A stretch of DNA of 13,622 nt from Phoronis ovalis (lineage: Eukaryota > Phoronida > Phoronidae): assembly GCA_028565635.1 (NCBI GenBank), contig JAOXYB010037140.1, positions 1 through 13,622 on the forward strand. Reading direction: 5' to 3'. Numbering within the stretch: the first letter of the stretch is position 1; each line of letters opens with the position of its first letter. The position numbers and the translations under genes are program-made. Below, in pieces: positions 1 through 9,079 of this stretch. The notes under the pieces are model-generated. The model was not told the DNA's origin. It saw only the letters and a list, made by a program, of their open reading frames with translations, and did no database searches.

Positions 1-152
1 TGAAATATAAGGGTAGCAATCCAAATTTTGTGAAATATAAGGGTAGCAATCCAAAATTTTAAAATATTTGAGTAGCATCCATTTTTACGCAAACTGGCTG
101 ATACAAACCAAATTCCAAAAATCGTTTCATGGATACAAACCTAAAATTAATC

Positions 153-161
153 CAAATTATT
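153..161. repeat. Target site duplication (left), CAAATTATT
   Basis: This is the left copy of the 9-bp duplication made by insertion of the nested MITE; the right copy is at 456-464. Copy C at 10417-10806 has the same position uninterrupted, with a single copy of these bases. That gives an internal empty-site control. The length could be read as 10 bp because the terminal C of the element is ambiguous. Confidence 0.85.
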
Positions 162-455
162 GCAGAAAGGGTCGTTGTCGTAAGGGGTGTACCCAGGGTA
201 CAATTTCGCAAGGCGGTAAACTTCTAGACCCATTTATAGGAAATCATAAATCTTTTACAAAATTCCGCGACCGGAAAAGGGAAATATCGCATATAAGAGC
301 GAGAGTTCCGGTCACGGAGTTTTGTAAAAGATTTATGATTCCTATAAATGGGTCTAGAAGTTTACCGCCTTGCGGAAATTGTCCGCCGGGTACACTTCTG
401 TAGTACCCCTTACTCCCCTTACGGCCTTAGTCCTTACGACAATGACCCTTTCAGC
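162..455. mobile_element. Nested palindromic MITE with long inverted arms, possibly Mutator-like
   Basis: The left arm (162-276) and right arm (306-455) are near-perfect inverted repeats around a 29-bp spacer, so a single strand could fold into one long hairpin. The tips are GCAGAAAGGGTCGTTGTCG and, on the other strand, GCTGAAAGGGTCATTGTCG. The left arm lacks about 35 bp present in the right arm, next to repeated GTAAGG motifs, which suggests slippage. The 9-bp sequence CAAATTATT flanks the element on both sides (153-161 and 456-464). Long TIRs with a 9-10 bp TSD fit Mutator-like non-autonomous elements, but that placement is inference. Open frames crossing this region simply read through the two arms and are not taken as genes. 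Confidence 0.88.
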
Positions 456-464
456 CAAATTATT
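456..464. repeat. Target site duplication (right), CAAATTATT
   Basis: Right copy of the duplication flanking the nested MITE. Immediately after it the sequence of copy A resumes in register (TGCTGTAAGC). Confidence 0.85.
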
Positions 465-616
465 TGCTGTAAGCAACTGGTAGCAATCCAAATTTTTTAA
501 TTTCTTTACGGTAGCAATCCAAAAAAATACCGTAAGAAGTATACAATCCAAATCCAAAATTTTCAACTGGGCTGCACACCCCCACCAAAAAATACCTTGA
601 CTTGAGTACCCCCGGG

Positions 617-1042
617 CTGTTTATCCATAAAAATCGTACCAGAACTACTGCTCTGTGCGCTATTCGCGAGGCATTTCGGGTTTCTTGGCGGCTCCCACGA
701 CTGAAGACCAAAAATTCCTCTTGAACAAAATTGAAAACTGCCTGGTGGCCCCATTTCTATTATAATAGAAAATAAAATCAAAGGAGCTCAAAATCAGCTG
801 AGGGTATCTAAGCCAAGGAAAGTGTCAAAATCGAGTTTCGCGCAACAAAGGTAAAAACAATCAACGTCCTTAAATGAGACTTTTTAAGCTATCACATTTC
901 TATACATTTCATTACATTTTTATACATTTCATTGCATTTCAAATTATATAATTTCATTTGGAAATAAATATGGTAATCAAATTTGTCTAAAACTCAGTTA
1001 GTTACATGGCAAATTGAACCGTGGCTTTCAAAAAAGTTATGT
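617..1042. other. Non-coding stretch, somewhat less AT-rich, unrecognised
   Basis: This follows the end of copy A. It contains CpG-bearing DNA around 650-700 (TGCGCTATTCGCGAGG) and around 835-845, which is unusual for the window. No splice-bounded reading frame, TIR element or RNA gene was recognised here. A 20-bp tandem duplication lies inside it and is listed separately. Confidence 0.5.
901..940 (+). repeat. 20-bp tandem duplication (two copies)
   Basis: Units at 901-920 and 921-940 begin TATACATTTCATT and agree at 18 of 20 positions. A partial unit (ACATTTC) precedes them at about 894-900. It is a short minisatellite with no evident function. Confidence 0.8.
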
Positions 1043-1062
1043 CGAATTTTCTCGAAGTTTCG
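1043..1062. promoter_or_regulatory. Heat shock element, four perfect alternating nGAAn units
   Basis: The sequence reads GAA (1044-1046), TTC (1049-1051), GAA (1054-1056), TTC (1059-1061), each separated by exactly two bases. Heat shock factor binds as a trimer to three or more contiguous inverted nGAAn units, so four perfect ones form a strong consensus site. A rough estimate, from 12 fixed bases at about 65% AT, gives well under 0.01 expected by chance in a window this size. A TATA-like TATAAG lies at 1249-1254 and a donor-like GGTGAGT at 1282-1288. Which gene, if any, it serves is unknown, and function is inferred from the motif alone. Confidence 0.55.
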
Positions 1063-1248
1063 ATCGTGCACATTCGTAATGTAATGGCGCTTAGTACTGT
1101 GTACTGAGTGTGTATAGGGTCAATAACTAGCTTCCTGTATTTACAAAATTAGGTACTTCATAGTAAAATTCGGCAAGATTCATTTCACACACAGCTGGTG
1201 GATTTATTACAGAAGGTTTATGTTCATTATTTTGAAACTACAAGAGCA

Positions 1249-1254
1249 TATAAG
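1249..1254 (+). promoter_or_regulatory. TATA-like box, weak
   Basis: TATAAG sits 187 bp right of the heat shock element in AT-rich DNA, where such a six-base match is common by chance. If it were a real TATA box, transcription would start near 1280. That would conflict with using the GTGAGT at 1283-1288 as a splice donor, so at most one of the two readings is right. Confidence 0.15.
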
Positions 1255-1288
1255 ACCGGAACAACTTCGAACAATCTTTAGGGTGAGT

Positions 1289-3989
1289 TAGTTGCATTGC
1301 TTGCTCTGCAGTGCGTTTTTTTTTTGCCTTATCCGATTTGCGTCGTTTATCTGGTAAAACAAATATATCCCCCTCGTGTTGAAGAATACGGTATTGTATT
1401 TTAAATTAATCCTGTCAATATGTAAATGTGTACTTGTTAGCGTGCACTCTTGCCAGCACATTGCTTATTGTTCAATTGAAGGAATCAATTTTTATATTAA
1501 ACTTTTTTGCACCTCAAAAAGGCATATAGTCATCAAAACATGCACTACACCAGAAATATTCATATGAATCATTGTCTTTCGTCATGGTACTTGCAGTGAT
1601 TATGGTTGTGCCGAATACAAGCTATATAAGTGTAATAAATCCAATTAACATCCACTTTTGTTTCAATTAATACAATTATTAATAGCAGTAAACTATAAAG
1701 AACTGAATGGCATTACTTTCATGTGACATCATACTCAGAGATTGGTTCTATACCTCCTGTTACCCAGTCATTGTCATAAAAGCTCACAAAGTCATTGCTT
1801 AATAAATCCACAAAGTGTCAAAATTTCTTATGACCCAGCGAACACTCTCCAGCTACTTGTTATTTCATATAATTAATATAAAATATATAGTTGTTGCTTT
1901 TGTAACACGTGATGTTGAGTGCTGGTTCAGCATGTCACAGTCACATGGATTGGGATCTTGTACCAGGCAAATTGAAGTGCATGCATTAAATATGCATGTT
2001 TAAAATGATCAACGACAATCTGTCATTTCCTATACAATGGTTATCAAAATATGTTGTATGTGATGGCTTTGTTATTGAGTATTTTGTATTTAATGGATGA
2101 ACATTACAGGTACTGTATTAGTTTGAGAGTTTTTCCTCTTTCAAATGGGGTGAACCTTTCATTTCTCATTTTAACAGCATGCTGTGAGAAAAATAGTCAG
2201 CTGTTGCTGCTTGCTTATAAATATTTTAATTACTGTTTTTCAGTTTAGAAACTAAGCTTACAAAGTGATTTAAGGGTCGTCGTACATACACTTTTAAAGT
2301 TTTTACTCTATAAAGACACATTTTTATGTTGAATAGGCTCTCCGAATTAAAAAAAATAAATTTTAATATGTTATTTGAAGAACATAATTAGTTCTGTTCT
2401 TAATGTGGAATATGGTATGCTTTTTAACAGTAGAGCAGAGTAAGTTTATGTAGAATAGTTAAATGATAACTTAATGCATACTCAAATAGAACATATAACT
2501 TCTTAATATATGTTAGCGTTTTGGATATAACCAAGTGATCAGTTCGTTAAATATTTATGGAGTAAGTTTACAAGTACTGCAGCAGAGCCATAGGGTGATC
2601 TGATGTCCCTCTATATGTTAATACTGTTAATGTGTTGAAGTTTTCAATTAAATGTTTTTTTCTAAGGCTGATCTTGTGCACTAAAACAAAGTAAAACATC
2701 TAAAAAGGAAAACATTTTTAGTTACTTCGACAGATTTTAACAAATAGAGGGCCATGACCTTATGGCTCCACCAAAGACAAGTCATATTAGGGTCATATAG
2801 CCAGGACAAGTATGTTACATAATTAACACCTTTCAAATATACATTATATAATCATCAGCTATTTAAAGCTGGACAGGTGTGTGTAAACAGATGATCATGT
2901 CGTCATATGGTTTGCAAGTGCTGTCTTCCAAACTTTGTAAACACTTTGTATATACACATTTGAAACACATGTGGATAACTTTAAAATGTAATTTGAATGT
3001 AAATGGGGAGATCACTGCAACCAGAATCTATGGCTTTGTGTTGATGTTCAAATTATGCTTCCCTATAGATTGTCATATGATTAATATTAGCATCACATGA
3101 CATATGCTCTACCAGCATCTCATTTCTCTGTCTTAAACTAATTTGGCATTTGCAGTCTACAAAGATGAATGTTATAGCTAGTGATGGCTTGCTTTTAGCA
3201 GGTCTAAGATTGATTGATTGATGATGATGTCATGAGGTTAATATATTGCTATTTGTCAATTTCACTATAATTAGTTCTTTCATTTGTAGCAATATGTATA
3301 CACTAAATGAATTGTGCAATATAAAAACTGTGAGCACTTTGGCCCTCTCAGGTCATCGTGGCTAATAAAGGACATTAAAAGTACTTCTGACAATTTGAGT
3401 AAATTTAAATACTAATTTTTCAAACATTAATTTTCACAGGCTCCATCTATTGGTTATACTTTAGCTAGTAATAATGAAAGGATTAAATACATAGTTCATC
3501 CACCTACTTCTTTAAATGATACTATTTGTAAAGCTCATTACTTGCTATGGAGATTTAATTAATAGATAAACTGGATTACACAGTGATTTAATTGCTGATG
3601 AATTGTGAACAAAATCAGCAAGATGTATTACAGTTGAGCATTTGCAGCATTTGATTTATGTTCCAAGTTGCCAGAAGCCTGTAGAGTATTTAAGGTTTGC
3701 TTCTATGTTAACTATGGTATAAGTTACTGTACAGTAGTGACTGTGTGACAAAATCAGTCAATTGTATTTAGCCTGCATTTGTATGTTTTACTGTAACTAG
3801 TAAGTATAAACTGGCAAGTGGTGATGCTAGAATTGCTGGTATATGCTTCCCATATAGAATATATTAGGTTCATTGAATGTTTATCATGTATGCTTGCATT
3901 AGTACTTGCATGCATGCTAAATACATAGTTCCCAGGGTAGGTAATATAAACAGTTTACTTCAACTTTTCAGTAAAATTCTGAATGTCTT
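1289..3989. other. AT-rich, intron-like or intergenic DNA without a supported gene
   Basis: T and G exceed A and C on the + strand in sampled lines (for example 2041-2100). Several short open blocks sit beside splice-like sites. The clearest is 3440-3562, after an acceptor TTTTCACAG: 40 open codons beginning A-P-S-I-G-Y-T-L-A-S and ending at TAA. Another open stretch, about 3600-3720, includes E-H-L-Q-H-L-I-Y-V-P-S-C-Q-K. These lengths are expected by chance here, no family was recognised, and they are not called genes. A short GATT/GATG simple-sequence patch is at about 3211-3229. Confidence 0.5.
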
Positions 3990-3991
3990 TA

Positions 3992-4230
3992 GGCCGTTCA
4001 GACTACCTTTTTGGAACAGGTTCAAGCTCGATCTGGATCCACAACCAGATCGACTTGAATCCTGTTACGCGTTCACACTACTTTTAACGTAACTGGATTC
4101 TATTGTAACGCCATATATACATATATATACACACACATGTTCACACACATACAATTCACACTATTATTTACAACCGTATTCAGCTCGATCCGGATCTTGA
4201 ACCGGTTCCAAAAACGTAGTCTGAACGGCC
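3992..4230. mobile_element. MITE with 35-bp TIRs and TA target duplication
   Basis: The left end (3992-4026) and right end (4196-4230) are inverted repeats starting GGCCGTTCAGACTAC, with 33 of 35 positions matching. TA flanks the element at 3990-3991 and 4231-4232. A two-base TA duplication fits Tc1/mariner-type or other TA-targeting elements; the superfamily is inferred and not certain. Just inside the left TIR a stem-loop forms from 4015 to 4066, with core stem CGATCTGG / CCAGATCG (4029-4036 / 4045-4052). Near the right end lies the 10-base palindrome GATCCGGATC. A degenerate second copy of the tip (GTTCACACTAC) sits at 4071-4081. The centre is TA/CA simple sequence. No transposase is encoded. 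Confidence 0.85.
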
Positions 4231-4232
4231 TA

Positions 4233-4718
4233 TTATTAAATTGTATATATACTGTTCACTTTTGTAACAATGTTGCCATAGTGTACCACACAGTTTGTTA
4301 CTTTGGTAACCAAAATCTATTTCTGTGGGAGTGTAGTCAATTGGACATTTTTAAAATAGTGTCAGATTTGTACTGTTAAAAGCTTTGTGACATTGTCCTT
4401 GCTTCTAAATTGAAACAAATTCTGTATATTAATATTTAATAGACACTATGCTATGCTTTTTTATAATCTTTTTACTACTGCCATGGTAACCTTAAGTTGG
4501 CAGATGTGCTCCATATAATTTTGATTCTGTGAATTAAAGACTTGGCGAACGTGACATGGCGCGTCTTTCTGTCAATAAAAATAGTACAATTGTTTAAAAT
4601 GTTAGGAATTGTATTATTTACGTAAATCTTCCTGTATGCGGATCCACCTTGTACCAGTCAAAAATAAGCTAAGCTGAAGAATAACCTTCATTCTGGATGT
4701 TGATGGAATCACCTTAGC
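4233..4718. other. AT-rich spacer between MITE and candidate exons
   Basis: No gene is supported. The only notable point is a perfect TTTACGTAAA palindrome at 4617-4626, which contains TTACGTAA, the consensus for PAR-type bZIP factors. It lies about 95 bp upstream of the ATG at 4719. One such 8-base site could easily be chance. The nearby GTGACATGGCGCG (about 4550-4562) is a small CpG-containing patch. Confidence 0.4.
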
Positions 4719-5026
4719 ATGGATGATTTTGAGCAGTCAGATAACACTATAGGCTCAAAAGCTTTAAAGAATTATCAGAATGGTTTAATTGCTTTTAGGG
4801 ATAGAACTAATGGCTATCCAATATGTTCACATGTTGCTTTCTGTTACGAGATGAGACATGTGAAATCATTGAGAAAGGATTTGTCTACTGAAAACAACGA
4901 TGAATGTGAGTTCTGGCTTTCATGCAATTAATTTTCTTGCTAACTTTTGTACTTGCATAAGACAATACATATGGAAGCAGTACTCTGCTGTTCTGTGGTT
5001 TCCTTCCAAAGTTTGAAATTTTGTAA
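4719..5026 (+). CDS. Candidate two-exon small gene or exon pair, product unrecognised
   Basis: Exon 1 runs from ATG 4719 to 4905: 62 codons plus one base, starting M-D-D-F-E-Q-S-D-N-T, with an in-frame stop (TGA) just upstream. It ends at a consensus donor, GTGAGT. A 56-bp intron (4906-4961) has a branch-like GCTAAC about 17 bases before a pyrimidine-rich stretch and AG. Exon 2 (4962-5026) continues in the same phase and ends at TAA, giving 83 residues. The residue mix is less skewed to Lys/Asn/Ile/Phe than in most frames here. Against it: the length is within chance expectation, no domain or homologue was recognised, the AG acceptor (CATAAG) is weak, and no promoter or poly(A) site was tied to it. 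CCTTAG before the ATG could instead be an acceptor, making this an internal exon. Confidence 0.2.
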
Positions 5027-8000
5027 ACAATGAAAAGATTCTTGGCAAATTTTTTGCAATTAGAAATTATACATGAAAAGCACAGTTAATTTCAGTACAT
5101 GAAGTGAAACAAAGCATTAATCCACAAAGTCTATAGACAGTTCAATTTTTTGTTGCTAGAAAGTTTTCTAGTTGCTACTAGTCTAATCAAGTTGATGTAA
5201 TTTCTAATAGGTATTACATTTTAACCACAAGAATTGTGGTGTATTACACTGGTATTGCTTTGATTTTTGAAAAACTGAAATAGATTTTATAAGCATTTTA
5301 TGACAACTAATTCATCCATGTCATGTACCTAAAAATCAATTGATGCCAAAGTACTGTATGTAAAGGAAATATCCCTAGTAATTAATCATTGTTGTTATTT
5401 TTAAAGATTAATTCTTGACATTTCCAGTGTATACAGGCAAAATGTAAATGTATTGTCAAACTGTGGAAAATTTTGATATGGAATCTGCATGTTCTCTTTT
5501 ATGCAATGTTGCATATTATAATTATTCACATTAGTTAGTTGGTTTAAGTTTAATCTAAATACAAAAATGTTTGTCCTTGTGATACTGTAGTAGAAAAAGG
5601 TTGGAATTAAAGTACCTATAAAGCATGACTGGGAAAGATGAAAAATGTGATCTTTAATTCTCAGACCATCTTTTTATTCTTGAACAAGTTTTATATTGCT
5701 TCTGTAGTTCATAAAAATCATTCAAAATAGCTTAGCCTTCATCCAGAAAGTCCAGAAGGACATGACTTGCCCTCATTTCAGACTAAATGGTCTTTTTCAG
5801 CATTCCAGTTTGCCCTTTCAATTTTATCAATTGCATATAAAACACCTACCTTATAATTGGTTTATTTTTTGTACTTACATAAATAAATATCCTATTTATA
5901 ACTGGGATTTATAATATATTGTTAGGAATTATCAGATGTATTGTTATGAACTAGGATTGAGGGTAGTAAATAAACAAAAAGTACAAAACAAATCTTATTT
6001 TGAACAGTGAACCGGGTGCTATTAAACCTTGGTCCAATTTTCTCTTAATCCCTGTTGTGAAACAAAACAATATTTTTTAATTAATCATATACTGAATATT
6101 TATATGTTGGTGTTGTACCTGGGACTATTATAACATTAGTCCCAGATTATACTAATTATAATATGTTTGTGATTCATTTTCCGTTGTACTAGAATTGGAA
6201 ATTATTCAAGTGTACTCCTTTTTAAAGTTCAATAAATATATTGTTTTTTGTACTGATAGAGGACTGTGTAGGTGGGGGTATATTTGTTTCCCTGAAATAA
6301 TTGTTATTCATACTGTCACATGACTATTAGTTAATGTCCCAGTACTTACACAAATTACCTTAGGACATAAAGAGCTCTTCTTACAATGCTACCACCAGCT
6401 GTTTTAATCACAGATCTTAATCATAAAGGTATGTTTTGTTGAAACTTTTTTGAGAAAGCTACAAATTCAAATATCAAGTCATATATAAATAAAGGTAAAA
6501 TTTCTATTGTTCCACAGAAGCTGTTTGAAGTTTATCTTCAAATGTCAGATAGGTTTCTAATATATGATTATCTAAGCCATTAATAAAAAAAATGTCAGTG
6601 AACTTTTTTACCACTGCATGTTTAATTTTAAAGTCTTATAGGCAGTTCATATAAGGATTAAGCTAAAATTGCTATATACTAATTTCCTAGAATATGTGCT
6701 TAATACAACATTAAATTAGTCACGAGTTCTTGAATTTTGTCATGAATTGAATTATTTTATACTAGTTACTTAGATGTGATCAATAGTTTGCTCAGAGACA
6801 TGTTTTCATGACTACAATTCGCTTATACAGTCGGCAACTGTAGTCTCTTAAGGAGGTAAGCCCAGTTCCTTTGCATTTTATATAAATATGGTAGTAGAAT
6901 TGATAATTAAATACATGCAGTTGTGTTTTTAAAAAATCTAATTTGTGAATTAGTTGCAAGTTAATTTTATCCTTTAACATATTTTAAAATTGTATGTTAA
7001 GAACTAGTGGCAAGGAAACATTCATCTTCTTAATCTGAGATTTTCATCTGGTTTTCTAAGACAGCCATGGTAAGTTTTCCTTTAAGCAGACTATGCATAT
7101 TTTATATCTTTCTGTGTATACATAGAGATTGATTAGAATGGCACTGAAACGTCTTTATGTATGGACCATTTATAAAGAAAATCCCAAATATATTATTTCT
7201 TACAATTTTTTTTATAAAATCCCTTTTGCTGCAGGTTATGAATATTAATGACTTAATATATGTCAATGTCTGGTTCAAGAAGACAAACAACCAAAGCCAG
7301 ATTCCAAAGCTGTTGCATAATTTCATTCTGTATGTTATTTTGGTAATAGTTATGTTTTACATCATATTGGTGTTGACAGGTTGTTTTCCAAAAAGGCTTT
7401 ACAGGTCTTATTCTTATCAAGATTTGTATTCAAATGAAATATGTATCCAGGTGTTTACTATGTGGTACAAGGAGAAATGCTTATGATGCAGGAATTAATT
7501 GTAACAAATGCTCTTCCAAAAGGTTTTAGCCTTTTAGCATGTTTGTGTGAAGAAGCATTAACGGGATCTCAGACATAAACATTTTAACAGTAGGCTTCTT
7601 TTGCAATACTAGCCAAGTATTACATCATAAATTTTAATATTATAACCACTTTAATCTTGACTAAGGGCAATGATACTTACCAAATAATAAATTGTTTTGG
7701 TATTGAGGTTAATGTTGCTAACAGACTATTTTTAACCCTTCTGAAAAGGATCCATAATTTTTTTAATTTTTTTTCCCTGTTATATTAATGTTTATCAAAA
7801 TTTTGATGTTTTTGACACATTTTTGACTGCTAAGAAACACACTTACAAGTGAGCAAACATGTATTTGGGATTACTAATGTTGTATTATTAAAACAGCCAA
7901 TAACGAGGTATTAAAAATGTGAAATAACATTTGTATGGATCACTAACCCCTTATTCTTCAGATTCTTACAGGTTCTTTGAAGGTGTTATTTGTTTCCTGT

Positions 8001-8363
8001 ATATCTCTGACATAATATGAAAGATAGCTTACCCTTCCAGTTTTAGGAGTGTATGTGTAATATATGTTTTTTTAACAATATGAGATGCCTATGTAAATAA
8101 TAATAAACTATAGAAAACTAATTGGAAACAGGGGATTGATTTTTATCTTGCAGTTAATTAGCTATGTGATTTCAAGTATATTGAATTTTGAATCATTTTT
8201 TTCTAATTCTAACATGTTAAAACAGTGTTAAACTAGTAATTTAATATGTAGTTTAGAGTTACTAAATTCATTAATGATATCACCATGTTAATCAAATAAA
8301 ACTTTCGCAGTACCTTTAGTTGGTCACTTTTAAAAGTAGTGCAATTGTGCTGGACTTTTTTTA
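5027..8363. other. Long AT-rich stretch with no supported gene
   Basis: No TIR element, RNA gene or convincing gene was seen. Exon-like signals exist but are weak. An acceptor TTTTGCTGCAG at about 7225-7235 precedes an open stretch to a GTATGT donor at 7330, then a possible 50-bp intron ending GACAG at 7379. A 41-codon block after CCAG at 7450 (V-Y-Y-V-V-Q-G-E-M-L-M-M) stops at 7578. The longest open frame here (7157-7486, 109 codons) is within chance for this composition and rich in Ile, Phe and Lys. AATAAA-type poly(A) hexamers (for example 7686-7691) are too common in such DNA to mean anything alone. A 9-bp perfect stem CTGGGACTA / TAGTCCCAG is at 6119-6145. Confidence 0.5.
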
Positions 8364-8641
8364 GGGGGGGGGGGGTTGGGGTCACTTATGTAAAGGGTTA
8401 GTCCTCATGCGTGAACATGGGTTTAAAAAAAGACAAACACATATATAACCTGCTAAAAAGCACCCCTTTGAAAGACGTTGCCATGTGGACCCATCCTTTT
8501 ATCCACGTGCCTTCCCTGAACTGTGGTTCAAAAACTGCACCAGCTCATTGTTTCACCATAGATATGAAATGAGTAGGAACATTTTGTGGTTTGAAATTGT
8601 TATGCCATTTATAGTGAATGCACACTACAAACAATAATTGC
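8364..8641. other. G-run and adjoining unrecognised module
   Basis: A run of 12 G (8364-8375) is followed by TTGGGG. After it comes about 260 bp that is less AT-rich than its surroundings and abuts the PIF/Harbinger-like MITE. No terminal repeats or reading frame were recognised. The base composition suggests it may be another, older repeat, but this is inference. The G tract could form a quadruplex. Confidence 0.35.
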
Positions 8642-8644
8642 TAA

Positions 8645-8988
8645 GGGATCATCTCAAAAGTTATCGCAATGACTGCAAACGTATAGTGTTTCATATAGGA
8701 ATTACCCCCACCCCCCCTTGGTCAAACGTAGGGGGGTTAGTGAGACTTGGACGTCACGCAGTTGTAAAAACTGACAACCAATTTCAAGAGTGAAATCAAG
8801 GCCGTCAGACACTTTTTCAAAAGGCGGGTATGAGAGAAAAATATCAGTTCAGTAATGGAAAAAGGTCACTGAAACTTCTCCGTGCTGCCAGCAAAAAAAA
8901 AAGGTCGTTTCCACTTGTAACCCCCCCCTGCCCCCTATACGAAACACTATACGTTTGCGGTCATTGCGATAACTTTTGAGCTGATCTC
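8645..8988. mobile_element. PIF/Harbinger-like MITE with 55-bp TIRs and TAA target duplication
   Basis: The left TIR (8645-8699) and right TIR (8934-8988) match at 51 of 55 positions. They start GGGATCATCTC and GAGATCAGCTC when read inward. TAA flanks the element at 8642-8644 and 8989-8991. A 3-bp TWA duplication with G-rich tips fits the PIF/Harbinger superfamily; assignment is by these features only. The 234-bp interior encodes no transposase. It holds C and G runs: a C7 at 8711-8717 can pair with the G6 at 8731-8736 around a loop containing CAAACGTA, an 8-mer that also occurs in the TIR. A CRE-like GGACGTCAC lies near 8748. Confidence 0.85.
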
Positions 8989-8991
8989 TAA

Positions 8992-9079
8992 AGATACGAT
9001 TAAATCAATGACTATGTTCAAAGCATATAAGAAACAGAAATAGGTATCAAATGAATATTGCACGATCTTCTCTCTTTAG
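8992..9079. other. Short AT-rich spacer, nothing recognised
   Basis: DNA between the Harbinger-like MITE and the possible micro-exon. It ends in a pyrimidine-rich run (CTTCTCTCTTTAG) that resembles a splice acceptor. Confidence 0.4.

Larger units (their letters stand above)
1..616 (-). mobile_element. MITE copy A of the CCCGGG-ended family, left end cut off, interrupted by a nested MITE
   Basis: Positions 1-152 and 465-616 match the reverse complement of copy C (10417-10806) at about 95% by eye. Roughly the first 79 bp of the element, counted on copy C, fall outside the window. The right end, ACCTTGAGTACCC...GGG, stops at 616 and carries a small local duplication of TTGACTTGA. The body is built of diverged units of about 30 bp that start AATCCAAA and end GTAGC. 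The match is broken at 153-464 by a second element with its own duplicated target. The element carries no transposase and must have depended on a protein made elsewhere. 'Minus' only records that copy C is taken as the reference orientation. Confidence 0.85.

Noticed and set aside
68-403. 111-codon open frame at the left edge
   Set aside because: It crosses the boundary of copy A and both arms of the nested palindromic MITE, and it has no recognisable domain.
2746-2812. Short block starting R-A-M-T-L-W-L-H before a GTATGT donor
   Set aside because: Only about 22 open codons with a poor acceptor; indistinguishable from chance.
2879-3100. 73-codon open frame beginning M-C-K-Q-M-I
   Set aside because: Length is within chance expectation, with no splice support or recognised family.
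4018-4060. GGTTCAAG-type sequence resembling a tRNA T-arm
   Set aside because: It is part of the TIR stem-loop of the MITE at 3992-4230; no acceptor, D or anticodon arm surrounds it.
5224-5240. Small perfect hairpin ACCACAA-GAA-TTGTGGT
   Set aside because: A 7-bp stem is common by chance in this length of DNA and nothing else marks the site.
7157-7486. 109-codon open frame rich in Ile, Phe and Lys
   Set aside because: About one frame this long is expected by chance at this composition. The residue mix mirrors AT-rich random sequence and no signal or domain is evident.
7380-7529. Open stretch with two C-x-x-C pairs resembling a zinc ribbon
   Set aside because: It overlaps another open frame in the same place, has no conserved surroundings, and paired cysteines alone are weak evidence.
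8296-8301. AATAAA poly(A) signal candidates, here and at many other places
   Set aside because: The hexamer is very frequent in AT-rich DNA and no gene end could be tied to it.
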